In this document: positions 25,011 to 37,281 of the stretch, in pieces
Position numbering within the stretch: position 1 is the stretch's first letter
How the letters are laid out: each line of letters starts with the position of its first letter
Assembly (NCBI GenBank): GCA_037957365.1
Contig: JARHVA010008346.1
Coordinates: 315,001-379,000, forward strand
From: Torreya grandis
Taxonomy: Eukaryota > Streptophyta > Pinopsida > Cupressales > Taxaceae
Length of the DNA stretch: 64,000 bases
Reading direction: 5' to 3'
Program-made: the position numbers and the translations under genes
The notes under the pieces: generated by a model
Told to the model about the DNA's origin: nothing
What the model saw: the letters and a program-made list of their open reading frames with translations, nothing else
The model's database searches: none

Positions 25011-26926
25011 GAGTAATAAATCAAGGAATAAAATATTACAGTATCAACATCCACTAATTTTCACATTAATTAATTTATTTGAGTATTATATAAATAAAAA
25101 TTAACTAGAAAAGGTGTACTTCGCTAGAAAATATGGTTGAGATGGACAAGTGGCAGGTTGGGAAGTGATCTAAGAGTAGGGTAGATTGTTGTTAATGGAG
25201 AATAGGTGTCATAGCCCTCTTCAAAAAATAGTGTGACCCTCTTTTCCAATAGTACACTTAATTATTGACCTTATGTGTAGTGCTAATGACCTTGGGTAGG
25301 TGTAGCAATGAAATTAAGGGTAGACCTTTACTATGTTCTAAAAATCTTGTATTTATGTGATTGAGACCTGAATCATCACTTGTTCTAAACTTTGACTAAT
25401 TTTAATATGAAACCCTGAGTTTCCATGCTTACTAGGGCTTTAATGAACATAAGTGGAATAAGAGTGGTATTAGTATGGTAGTTTGGGGATGACCTCAACA
25501 CCCCATGTTATGAGTATTGCGTACATACCAATACCTTGAAACTGGATCAAGCCCAATGTAGTTCTCCCAATCTAAGTGTTGGTTCAAGTGAGAGTGATGC
25601 TAGTATACATGAGTATGAATACCAACTTAAATGTTGTTAAGTGTGAATTAAGATTGGACACCTGAGTAAAATTGAGATTTAGGTTATTGTAGATGGATGT
25701 ATGTATAAATAGAGGTAAATAGAGATCAATAACCTTAATTTATAACTATTTATAAGCTTGTTCATGAGAATTTCATTATTTATTATAAATGAGTGAGAGT
25801 GGTATTTATATAGTATTTTGATGCTTATCAAGACATAAAATGAGTCCAGGTCAACCCTAAGACACTTCAAGAAGTGGAAAGATATTTTTTAGGGGTAGGG
25901 GAATCTAAGGGTCAATAACATTGCCCTCTTTTCCAATAACACACTACACTATAGACTATGGGGCCATATTATTGTTCATGTGACTGGTACATGTGAAAAA
26001 GGATCAAGGATCCCTAGGTGATGGCTTAATTCAACTCTTGGTATACATAGGCATTAGATAGACATGCATAAAATCTAGAAAAGGTCAAAAGAGTCCCTAA
26101 GATAGGTCTAGGGTTGAGCTAAAGATAGGGTGGTCTCAAGTGACACTCATTACATTAAAATGACATTTTATATGACTAAACATAGTCAAGGCATGTTTTA
26201 TAAAAGGATTAAATGTTTTATTTAAGATCACCTTTGACATCATAAAATGTTAGATTAGGTGAAACAAAACCATTTGGTAAAGGGTGCAAAGATATCTCAA
26301 GTGCAAGAGGGTTGTGTAACACATCATATGAATCAATAGCATGAGGATAATTTAAAGTGTTTTGTAATTTTTTTAACCTTATCCTCCAAAACATTTATAA
26401 ATTAAAGGAGTGTTTAAATTATGGACACATTGGGATTTATATTATCAAATTGAGTAGTCACCAAAGGGGATGTAATCATGGTTTGCATAGGCATAGAAAT
26501 TGGTATTTGAGTTGAAACAATTGTTATCCCCACAGTAGATGTAGCAATAGTAGTTTAAGGAAACAAAGGTTGAAATACATATCATGTTCCTTGATTATAG
26601 GTAATAAGTTTGGTATGTATATTATTTGTTTTAGTACCTTCTAAGGATTCACCATAACAATGTGAGGAGGCATTAACCTTATCATGTTTACTTATATCAT
26701 ATCATTTAACATATAAAAATACATATATTAAGCCTTTTTAATTATTGAGATGAATGATCAAGGCTTCTTTATCTTCCATTTTAAATATATTTTTTTCATT
26801 AACATTTTCCATTGATTCACAAATGAAAAAAAAATTGTAACAAAGTAAATAATTAAGAAAACATGAAACACAAAAACACTAAACAACCTAGGGTTTGGTG
26901 CTCAAAGGTTAGTTTCACTAAATATT
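25011..26926. other. 5' noncoding leader of element G
   Basis: No coding signal on either strand. A minus-strand string TTTGAGCACCAAACCC lies close to the LTR B edge and could be the decayed primer site, but I do not recognise the tRNA. Confidence 0.35.
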
Positions 26927-27773
26927 TAACCCTAAAAATCTAGATTGGGGTTATCTAGGGTTAAATGGGATAGATATAGCCTAAGTTACAAGGGTGATAA
27001 ACTATCTCTTTAGAAAGCCAATTAGATGTTAAACTTAGATATAACATATGTTGAATTCATTAAACTTATAAAGGCTAAAAATGTTAAGTATAATTATGAT
27101 AGATATGGAAATGATAAAGAAGTATTGTACTTAAATGCTTCTAATACTAACACAATTTTGGATCTGAAATAAGTAGGGAGTAGACTGGAAGAGAATTCTA
27201 TAATAGTCACTAGATTTTAGATGAGTACCTCTAGAGCAACGAACACTAGCATCAACCTTAGATGGTTGTGTTGATGTTGTTTTTTGAACCTAACATATGT
27301 ATCCTATATATAATACCTAATATAAAATGACGTGACCACCTATATTCTTATAGTTTTTTATTTACCTTTACTCTTGTGTATTCATATCTAGGTCATGGAC
27401 TATCTCTCCTCATGAAATTACAAATCCCTAGTTCTTCATCTTCATAGTGACCTTAGGGGAAAATGGGTTAGTAGGCATAAGGTGTCAAGCTAACCCTAAA
27501 TAACCCTCTATCAATGAGTATTTTATACATACCCAATACTCTAAAGAGGTCCTCATTCTAATGTAGTTCTCCCCTATGTGTCAGCTTATGTGTGAATCAT
27601 GAAATATGTGGAAATCAAGTACAATAGAAACCTAGCTTGTAACTTGGAAAATAAATCTCTTAGGCTTTTCCTTCAATACTTCATACCTATAAATGTGTAG
27701 TCCATATGACTAATATGTAAATAAATAGGGAAGTTGTGCTCAATTTGATGCTCTTTTAATGTTATTTGGTATG
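26927..27773 (-). repeat. LTR copy B of element G, left part
   Basis: Matches LTR A from its left edge. The shared block 'taa..a(a/t)cttag..ttatctagggtta' begins both. The copy is cut at 27773 by element F and resumes at 39275. Since gag lies to its left on the minus strand, this is G's 5' LTR. Confidence 0.75.
27769..27773. repeat. Target-site duplication, left (gtatg)
   Basis: Repeated exactly at 39275-39279, on either side of element F. Confidence 0.85.
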
Positions 27774-29717
27774 TGTTGATGATTTAAAATTGTGCTTGTT
27801 CTAAACACCAATAATGGGAAGTTTCAAGATGTGGGACTTGCAACTTGAAACAACCTCCATATTTTTATGAAGCTGGTTCTTCTCTATATTAAGTGTATAA
27901 TAAGAAAAGAGACAAGAATTTGAATAGAAACACAAATGCAAGAAAGAAAATCTTAATCTATGGTGATGCGCTTGAATGTAATTTGACCTTAATCCTGAGC
28001 ACAGTGAGAATATATGTAAGATTCATTTACATTTAAGAGCAAACAAGCACATGATCAATGTAAAATATGGAAACAATAGAAATAGAGGCTAACATCATAG
28101 ACTAATTTTATAGTGATACAAAAGATGTCAACAAAGGCACAGGGTTCAATCTTCTTATTTGAATTTTCCAGTCACATAAGAGGCATAGAAACATGCACAA
28201 TTATATAAACTTTTCAACTCAAGAAAATGAGACAAAGGCAAATGACATTCCTATTCACAGCTCTAGAAAGTCTAAACTCTTGACAACACAGACTAGACTA
28301 CTTTTGTAAATGACATAGAAAATATCACCAAAGGCATAGGATTCAATCTTCTCATTAATTCTCTAGTCACATAAGAAGCACAAAAATAGGCACAGTTACA
28401 TAAACCTTCCAACTTAGGAAGATAGAATAAAATAAAATGACATTACTAGTCATAGCTCTAGAAAGTCTAAACTCTTAACAATAATTCTCTCTCAAAATTC
28501 TCTCTAATATCTGATCCCCCTTTTCTGGTGATCTTTGCACCCTTATTTATAGCCTTGGATTCACTCCAGATTGTTTGTTTGTTCCCAATATAATGGCCCA
28601 ACTGAAATCTAATCGAACTAGAAGTGTCTAACAGAAGATATTTTATAGATTTTGAAATGCTTTGTCTTCTGGTAGTTCATTGGCTAAAATAAATTGCAAG
28701 ACACTCCCTTCTCTTAAATGCTAGGTAAAACTAAGCTAATTTCTTAAAAACCTTCTCATTACTTTAGGAGATACTAGAGGATGACACTTGGCATGTTCCA
28801 CAACACCTATTAAAGACATGCAACACTTTCCACGTAACTTATACTCTTTTGTGTCTTTGCTCAGGAGTGTTTCGCCTTTGACACTTGTCACAATCTGCTT
28901 CCTCAAAACTTCAACAGCTTAAAATAAAATAAGACCCACAACATTTCTTACCCAAGTAACTTTAAAAGGGACATAGGGATAGGTGTCAATCTCCGCTACT
29001 TCCTTAAATGACACATGACAATCTCTTCTTTACTTATCTAGGGTTACGTGGTAGTCTCCACTTTTTTTAGCTAGCTTTTTAAAAACTTGTGAAATATGAC
29101 ATGTGGTGGTCTCCGATTTAATCTATTTATACCATAGAAATAAATGGGTCTCATTTCATATTTACATAAATAGTGATGGCTTCTACTTGCTTCAAAAACA
29201 ACACTTAAGATCCATCATGGTCTTTTTTATATCAGTGAAGGAAAAATGAAGATAATTCAGATCATGACATGTGGTGGCTTTTGATCTCTTTTGTTGGGGT
29301 ACATGGCATCTTCCATTGATTTTATAAAGTAAAATTGAAACCTTCCATGACTTCCACTTGGCACTTTCTGCTTGATCCTAATACTTAGCTTGTTAAAACC
29401 TTTCGCTAAAAAGAGATGAAATGCGGGTGCTGATATGAAACTGTAGATGTTGACACTTGGCACATTTTGCTAAGTCACTATGAGATATGTGGCACATTCT
29501 GACCAATTCATAGAAAATATGAAAGGTGCCTTAGATGATGACACTTATCAACTTTCACTTGATTTCAACACTCAGACAAAAAATGAATCAAAAGGAAAAC
29601 ATAGCTCATGCTCTATTTCAAAACTTTGCCATCTCAGACCAAAGTATGCGAGGAAATTTTTTTGGTAACACGTGACTGAAACATAGAATGAAACATAGAG
29701 TAAATATTTATTCTATA
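27774..29717 (-). repeat. 3' LTR of element F
   Basis: Begins TGTTGATGATTT and ends TTCTATA on the plus strand. It aligns end to end with 37282-39274. It contains an internal tandem duplication (28091-28480) that the other LTR also has. Confidence 0.9.
28091..28480. repeat. 194-bp tandem duplication inside the F LTR
   Basis: Unit one starts 'aacatcatagact' at 28091 and unit two 'aacacagactaga' at 28285. Both contain 'ttcaatcttct', 'cacataag', and 'agctctagaaagtctaaact'. The same duplication lies in the other LTR at 37601-37989, so it predates the insertion. Confidence 0.85.
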
Positions 29718-29789
29718 GTTATTGGTGACCCCAAGGACTTTGGAGCCTACTTAAAAATAAACCACAACTCCCGCTAGATCAAAATTTCA

Positions 29790-32700
29790 AAATCATAGCT
29801 TTAGCAATGTTGTCTGGTAGGCAGACCACTCATCATTAGATAACCCTTGCTTATTCTACAATTCATTGAAGGCTAAATCAAGGTTAATAATATCCTTGTG
29901 TGAAAAATGTTGTAAAATTTGAACTATAGCCTTCAATTTGAATTTGAGTTGGGAAACAAGAACTAAGACAGCTTCTACTTTAGGGACTAATGAATCATCC
30001 CTTAGATCCTAGAAAACTATCTGATCATTCTATTTGGCCAATAGTAAATGCTCAATTTCATCTACCATCAACACGGTGTTGTCATCAAGAAATAGAGAAG
30101 AAAGACCCAATTATAATAGATCTTCAACATGCTATTTCATTTCATTGATTCCTTCCTTCATGACATCTAGAAGCTCTCTGCAACTGATGGCTGCAAAATT
30201 GCAACTGAGAACCTCATTTACTTGCTTGGTAACAACCATTCTATCATTGATTCTTGCTGATAACAACTTTGCATCCATTGCATTATAAAAATTTTGCATT
30301 AATGTTTGCAAGTCCATTACTCTCCCAGAGACTATATCTAGAGTGTTTACAATTGAACTCTCCACCTTTTTGCACAATTTCTATGCATTTAGTAGGAAAG
30401 TGTGAGCTGAATAATCTCTAAAGAGATTCTCTTCCACATGGATTCATATAGCTCCTTTACCAAACTTAATACTCTGACATTCCTTGGCCTATTGGCCAAT
30501 TCTAGTGTCAATTGTGTTGCTCTCTGTTGCTCTGCTTGAAATTGGGCTTGTATGGCCGTAGTATTATTCTGTTCAGCCAACAGCTTTTGTTGCAATTGGG
30601 TAACTTACAACAAGTTTTCCTCGCATTTTCCTTGCAATGCTGCCTTTTCATGCCTTAGGGTTGTCACCGCATCTTTTACCTATGTGAGCCCTACTTTTAA
30701 AGAATCATTTTGGGCCTAAACTACCCAGTGAGTCTAAAGAGAAATAGTATTTTGTAACTATTTATTTAGATTCTTTATTTCATTATCTTTTCTATTGATC
30801 TCTGAGGTCAAACTGTTACATTTTGCCTTTTCCTTGGCTAGCTTAGCTTCCATCTTCTGTAGCCTCCTTGATATCTTCAAGTAGTCTTTAGTAACTATAG
30901 AAGTGGATTCAGTCAACAGATCAATTTTGTCCTATGGCATGAAGAGGGACATGTCGATGGCCACTGCATTCATCATGTAATCCTCTAGTTGCATTTGCTC
31001 AATTGGTTTTATTACATTTGGTGACAAATGAGTCACTGTCAATTACCATTGGATGGGGTCAAATTGTGACCATAGATGGGGTGTAGCCAATGCTTTATTT
31101 TCCTTGATCTTATTTTTCTCTCTTCAGGCTTCCCTTACCTTCCTAGCAACATCTGCTTGGGTCTGGAAGGTAGAAGGAGAGGCAATGTGCCCACTTGCAA
31201 AAGGATGTCCTTGTGGTAGACCATATTGAGTAGCCAATTGTTGGTTATGGGTAATCTGAGGGGAAAGTTTCTTGGGAATAGAGGGGGAGAAATGAGGTAT
31301 TGTCAAAGCCTGAGGTGGCATAGATGGGGCAAAGTGAGAAATGGGAATGGCATAAGTGGCAGGAGATGTCATCTGGCTAGATGAAATCATCATGCCAACA
31401 GGAGAAGAAATAGACTGAGAAGGACAGGGAGGAATAATACTTACTTGAGGAGCAACTAAAATACCTTGTAGTTGGCACTGTGGGGTATCTATCTCCTCTT
31501 CTGAATCAAATTGAAACTACAACCTCTTTCATTTCATGGGTGTCTCCTCTTCTAGCTGCCTCATTTTTCCTTCCACATCTACTTCTTGTGGAGAACTGGG
31601 AATATACATAACCGCTACTAATGGGGAAGCTTGTGGTGGTGTAGGCACCACACTCTTTTGCTTTTCCATGATGTTGAGAGATTGGGGCCAAACTGATATA
31701 GTTATTGTAGCTGTAGCTTGCTCTAAGGCTTGTGACTCTTGGCTTGACCCGGTCTTAGCTTCCTGCTCTTCACTTGGTGTCAGCAAATTAATTATCTCTG
31801 GGATAGATTCAGGGGAGAGATGGCACTCATCCCATAGTTATTCCCATCTCTCATATGTCTCTACATTCCCAAAAGAATGGGTTGTTTGACAAATTTCTTG
31901 CCTATATTTCCAATAGGCCTATATTTTCTCAATATCCCAATATTTATTCTTTAATGTCCTCCTTAAGCCAGAAGTCATTCTGACTTTAGGATCATAATCC
32001 CTCTGCTTAACATAGAATGTTTCCTAGGGTTTATTTTGTGGAAGGGGCAAGTCTGTTAAGTCAACATAAAATCCAAGAGTGTCTTCCCTAGGATTTTTCC
32101 TGGTTTCCCAAAAAGGGCGGCCCTCATGTGCAATTCTAGTCATGACTCTGTTAGTTCTTATCTAGGAAGCTATGAAACCATTTGGGTCATAAACCCATTT
32201 GTCCTCTATTAAAAGGAAACCCAAAAAGGCTAGCTTTTTGAGCAACACAACTTTAGCATCTCTAGTTTCCAAAACCATGTTGGTTGTCATCCATGGGAGA
32301 TCATACCTTTTTCTTTTTCTTTTCCCAGAACCAAATTCATTGTCAACTGTGGATACCTGCCTGGTGACCTCTAGGAATGCTAACCTAAGAGTCAAAATCT
32401 TAGGTAGCAATATTGGTTCCCCATAAAAACCATGGACTCTTATAATGGTATGGTGGGATCCAAAATAGAAATCATAAGGAATTGGGTAACTAGCCAAAAG
32501 ATTTGAAACACTTGGGAATAATCTATTCATAACTAGTTCAAGGCTGAGGTGGTAAAAAGTAGGGGTGACAAATAATTCCCAAAATTCATATGGGTCATTA
32601 GTCTTTGACAAAATGTGTGTCCATGCAGACATAGGAATGGTCCTTTGGAGATCAAAATTTGAGTCATACATATCAATTTACATATGTTGGGCAAAGAAGT

Positions 32701-33590
32701 CAGAGTTCTGAAAAAGCATGAGGTGGAACAAATAGGAAGAATAACTGAACACTCCTTTTGATTTGAAATAGGCCAGTTGTTCTACCATTGAGAAAGCAAT
32801 TTGTTTAGAAAATTTGAGTCGATACTCTTGGGTTTTGTCAATGGTCTTCAACCTAAAAAGGATAGCCATTTATTCTACATACACTGCCATATCATCTTTC
32901 ATGCCAAAGATTAAAGCCATCATAGACAATGTGTCTTGACTAGCTTGTGTGAATTGGGCTCTTGGTGAAGGGAGTTTGGGCACCATAGTGTCATCATCAC
33001 CCATTTGTAATTTAGATCTCAAGAACCTTGACTAGGTATTGATGTTTGCCCACATTCTTTGCATTTTAACAATAGTGGGAAATGTAACTATACTATCATG
33101 ATACAAGGCTAACATATCCCTGATAGCTTGCAATGTGATTTGCACTATTAATGGACCTCATTGAATGGTGCATGAGGGTGCATGGAACAAGTCTACACAT
33201 AATTCAACTAGGTTGGGGCATGGATGCATAGCTAGGACAATGAATTGTGCAAGCTGTGAAGTCCATATCCTCATGGAAAATGTCTCATATTCCCTTACTC
33301 TGGCCCTCTGTAGACACCTTTGATGTGCCCCTTCTCTAATATTTTTGCTACTAGCTCTCTGAAGAATCGGGTCCATGATGCCATCTGCATAATATTTTAT
33401 TCTTGCTGGGTCACTTGCTTGATCAACTTCAAGAATCTTGGTTCGTGGATAGGTCTTCAATGGATGCATAGGAGCTAAAGCATATGACTTACTTGTAAGA
33501 AACTTATCAAGGGATTTATACATCCCATCTCCTTGTTGTGAAGATTGTGCCCCTTCCACCTCTATGTCTTTTCTGATATTTTGTATGAAA
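29790..33590 (-). pseudogene. Long unknown ORF of element F (ORF2)
   Basis: I do not recognise this protein. One minus-strand frame runs from about 33590 to 30390 without any frame change, broken only by about 18 stops. After one shift near 30385 it continues to a TGA near 29797, about 80 bases from the 3' LTR, making about 1,265 codons. The first third has GMYKSLDKFLTSKSYALAPM and NIREGAHQRCLQRARVREYE, then IPMSAWTHILSKTNDPYEFW and a basic GKRKRKRYDLPW. The middle is Pro/Ser/Gln-rich (31124-31786). The C-terminal third (30900-30130) is Lys/Glu/Gln/Leu-rich with heptad-like spacing (KISRRLQKMEAKLAKEKAK, QAQFQAEQQRATQLTLELAN), so a coiled coil is likely. No RT, integrase, protease or zinc knuckle motif is present. 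It occupies the place of pol. Confidence 0.75.
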
Positions 33591-34416
33591 TTTTACAAAA
33601 TAGAGACACTTTCACAGAAGCAAGTTTACTAAGCACTAAAAATGCAAGTAGCAAGATATTTTCGTAGATGCAGGAATGTTTGATAACTTGTAAGCTTTAA
33701 ATCTTGCTAAGCTGTATTTATTGACCTATCAAGTCTCGAAATGGCATTAAACTTAGATAACTGTTAACATATCCTACTCAATATTTATGGAATAGTGAGA
33801 TAGACACATTATGCAAGTGGCAGTGCAAGGTACCTTGGGGATTTATAAAGACTTGGGAGACATTCAATGTATTGGAGAATTTTAAAAATTTTGAAAATTC
33901 TGAGTTGTCGACTACGTGTTCAAAGAACACTTATTTAAAAGAAAAGTGGGAAAATAAAATGGGAAAACAAAATCAATACGAAAAGGGGAAACTATCTAAC
34001 TATAATACATAGTATCTTTATCTCCCTCCTAGATCAAAAGAATTTCTAAAATCTCTTTCATGACAAGCCAGCTTATATTGTCAGACAAGTGTTTGAATTC
34101 GATATAGCTCTGATGACTTGCTTTCTTTATATTCCATGGTGTTTGGCCTGCATTTGGGTGAGTCTGAGTCAAACCTGCTTCCAACATATATAGACTCTTA
34201 TTATTCTTGGAAGCTCATCAAATGCCAGCTCTTGATATTGGTATGTCTTATCAAGAAGTTAATGACTATTTGCTCATTAATAGAAGCCTATTGACATATA
34301 TCATTTATTGATTTAACTCCTACTTCAAAATCCATTTCTATTGCATGATCATCCTCTTTCATGACTTCAAAATTACCAACCTCTTGAAAAGATAATTTTG
34401 AAAGAGTGCAATAATT
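33591..34416. other. Noncoding spacer between F gag-PR and ORF2
   Basis: Stops are frequent in all frames. It could hold a second leader, splice acceptor or promoter for ORF2. I could not identify a specific signal. Confidence 0.45.
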
Positions 34417-35460
34417 TTACATATGTAATTGAGTCTCAATGCTATCTTGTTCCTCTGCAACTGGCTCACAGCTTCCCTGAAAAATAGTATAACCTAATCC
34501 AATGATTTCAAACAAATCATTTAAATCATGATCAAGGAAATGTTCATGCTCCTCCTCATCATCATGCAAAGTAAGAAGAAAGTTATAAATTATTTCTTTT
34601 TCATTAGAGATTAAGGCATCCACTTGTGACTTCTCACTCAGAATGTTGAATTCATGTTGAGAGACCTGAGGATTGATAGAAGAGGTATCTTTTAACTTTT
34701 ATTCTTCTAGAACATTTGGGATTTTATGATCTTCATCAAGTATAACGTAAGTGCCTAGAACAATAGAATCATAATTTTCATATGGGTCACTTTGCATCAT
34801 AGCTAATAAATGATCATTTTCTTATTCATGATTATATCCAGTCCATTCAACTAGCTCCTCGATAAAAACCCTTTCTTCTTTATTCATCATAGCATGGGCT
34901 GCCTCTAACTTTGCAGTTGGTTCATTGGTGATATGATCCTTATATAATGGCTTAGATAATATCTTCATCTTTGAGCCATATTTAGTTCTTAAAATGAGGT
35001 GAGATCAATTAAGGGACATATATCCTCCTATCTTGGCTGTAAAGTCTCTTGATAAACATAAGCCAAAAATAGGAGGTATATCTATCACTACTACATCTTG
35101 ATTTACAATTATATTGGGACAAGCATATAATTGTAATTGGAGTTGTTTAATTCTCCCTATTGTTTGCACTACCTTTCCATCTAATTATATGACTCCTTTA
35201 GTGAGTGGTTCATACTTAATTTCTAAAGCATCAACTATCTACTTGGGCATTACTATAGTACTAGCCCTTGAATCAATCATTGCATTATGCAGCAGTTTCT
35301 TACCCACTATAAAATTTAAATAGAAGGGATCTGGTTTGGATTTGCTTACCTCTACTGTATTATTCACTAGGGATATTGTATGTAGATGAATTGTATCTTT
35401 GAACTTTTCTTTTTCAGTAGGTCTTTCTTTGATAATAGTACCTTTAGGCACTACTTGGCC
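34417..35460 (-). pseudogene. Element F protease and downstream domain
   Basis: In the same frame as the zinc knuckle upstream, the minus strand reads HNAMIDSRASTIVMPK, matching the retropepsin active site DSGAS but with Arg for the catalytic-loop Gly. It continues with TIGRIKQLQLQLYACPNIIV, then VVIDIPPIFGLCLSRDFTAK and IGGYMSLN, the segment that closes the protease region in many plant gypsy elements ('V.D.PP.FG..LSRD...K'). An acidic tail (DDEEEHEHFLDHDLNDLFEI) ends at 34417. Only scattered stops break the frame. No RT follows, so this is the end of F's recognisable polyprotein. Confidence 0.75.
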
Positions 35461-37230
35461 TTATAGATCTTCTTGTAGTAGTGTCTTCTGTTTAGGAATA
35501 GCCAATATATTCCATATTGATACTTGTGATAGAGTCTTCTTTAATTGATCCACCACATTTATTGGTCCCAAAGTTTGAATTCTTTGAAAATAAGGATATC
35601 TTGTTTTTTCTTGAATTTGTGCAGGAATCCCTTAATTCTGCATTAGCTAAGGCACTTCTTGTCTGATAGTTGTGTTTCTTTGTCCTTGAAATGGAGAATT
35701 CTCCATGACTTGACTATTTATAACCTCAGGTTGTTCCACCACCCTTCTCTTTGATCTAGTGTAATAATCATATTACACCACTAGTTTTTTGGAGGTAGAT
35801 GCTTCATTCAAGAAAATTGATTCTTCATCTTCAACCCATGAGAATAAAGCATGTTCTGGGGCTATTTCTTCCTCTTATTGCAAGGACATCCCTTGCATCT
35901 AAGCCACTAGGATTGAAATCTTCGTACCAGAAGACTTATAGGTTTGATTGTCACTGGAACTTGCAAACTAAACATCCATTCTTCTTTGCTCTGCCACCTT
36001 TTGTTGTAGATTACCCATAGGACAATCTCTAGGTGTATGAGCATTATTGCAAGGGAAACACTAGGCATTAGTGTTATCCACATAGTTATTTTACCCTGGA
36101 ACAATCTCCTTATTTGAATTGGGAGGAATAGTCTATGAGGGTGTGGGGAATACAACCAATTGGTTTGTTAGCTGATGGTTAGTTTGTCTTGGAGGACCCT
36201 GATATTGGTTTGGCTGAGATGAAAATCTATTTCCTTTATAGCCTTGATATGGAGGCTTATCAAAAGTATTCTGCTATCTTTTTATATTGATCAGCTCATT
36301 AGAAAATGTCCTTAGGATATTCTTGATATCATTCAGCCTAGATGACTGAGTGGGGACAATTTCTTTACCAAATGGTTGAGGATAGGTGTACATAGACATA
36401 GGTGGGGCTATAGATTTAGGTCTTCTTGAGGTAATGGTAAGGAATTTTGTGGGAACATGGGCATGGGAGGCCTTGGGGGTAACTTTCCAGTATCTATCAA
36501 ATTATTCTCAGCTCTGACCGCATAGTCATAAGCCTCAGGAAAAGTGTGTACTCCAAGTGACTGAATCATAACAAATTTATCTAAATTCAAAGCCTTAAGA
36601 TAAAATACTATAGCCATACTTGGTAATGGTCTAGCTATAGCGGGGATTCTTTCCCAAGTCTTTTGAAAACTGGAATTGAAGTCAGTCATGGCTTCTTGTG
36701 GTGCCCTTTGAATGGTAATTAATTGTTGTAACAAAGAAGACTTGTCACCCTTCTCTTCAAATATTTTAAAGAAAAGAACTCCAAGCTGATCCCATGTAGA
36801 TATGGTATTTGGGGTCAAAGACCGATACCATTCTAGAGCCTTTCCTTTGAAAGAAACTAATAATAATCTTATGGCCATATTTTGCTATGTGACAACATGT
36901 ATAGCATAAACATCTGATACATCCTGAAGATGTTCCTCAGGTGTTTTAAAGTCTTGCCCATTGAATTTGGGTAGAGCTTTTAGGGCATTCACTGGGATAG
37001 GGTCCCAAGTGGCTGGTGGTATTGGAAGAATCAAGGGACTACCAGTGTTCTAGCTTGCATAATTTCTTGGGGGTATAGGGGCTCCCATATTTGCTCTTGG
37101 TATTGGTACAAACTGGTTGACTCTCTTCTTGGACTAGTTACCAAAGGTGGCAAAAGAATACCTAGATTTGTACCAGATTGTGATTTGGTTATTGGTCCAT
37201 AGCTATGACTCCTCATAGCTCTCTAGTTCA
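35461..37230 (-). pseudogene. Element F Gag with zinc knuckle
   Basis: From about 37000 leftward the frame gives NALKALPKFNGQDFKTPEEH, then MAIRLLLVSFKGKALEWYRS, STWDQLGVLFFKIFEEKGDK, TDFNSSFQKTWERIP, FYLKALNLDKF and PEAYDYAVRAENNL. This is a standard Ty3/gypsy gag domain. A Pro-rich stretch (KLPPRPPMPMFPQ) follows, then after a frame change a knuckle CFPCNNAHTPRDC at about 36060-36022. That spacing (C-x2-C-x3-H-x4-C) equals the one in the chromovirus Gag nearby. The N-terminus near 37216 is in another frame. A few stops are present. Gag would package the F RNA. Confidence 0.85.
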
Positions 37231-37258
37231 TACAATCTTGAAATAAACTTCAAGATTG

Positions 37259-37276
37259 GTCCCATTGAGCGTGCCA
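37259..37276 (-). other. Candidate primer-binding site of element F
   Basis: The minus strand reads TGGCACGCTCAATGGGAC a few bases inside the 5' LTR. It has the right position and begins TGG, but I cannot name the tRNA. Confidence 0.4.
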
Positions 37277-37281
37277 AAAAC

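Larger units (their letters stand above)
22240..26926 (-). mobile_element. Internal part of element G (gag and protease only)
   Basis: This continues the element interrupted at 15452. On the minus strand, going left from LTR B (start 26927), there is a long noncoding leader (26926-25010), a gag remnant (25010-24540) and a protease end (23820-23560). About 1.3 kb at 22240-23559 and 1.2 kb at 14223-15447 have no RT or integrase similarity. G therefore looks like a gypsy derivative that lost pol or never had it. The flanking LTRs A and B support one element. I cannot separate an internal deletion from a non-autonomous family. Confidence 0.6.

Noticed and set aside
28091..28480. CRISPR-like or satellite array
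   Set aside because: Only two long units inside an LTR, present in both LTRs; it is an internal duplication.
31536..31889. 117-codon plus-strand ORF opposite ORF2 of F
   Set aside because: It is antisense to the longer continuous frame of ORF2 and looks like its shadow.
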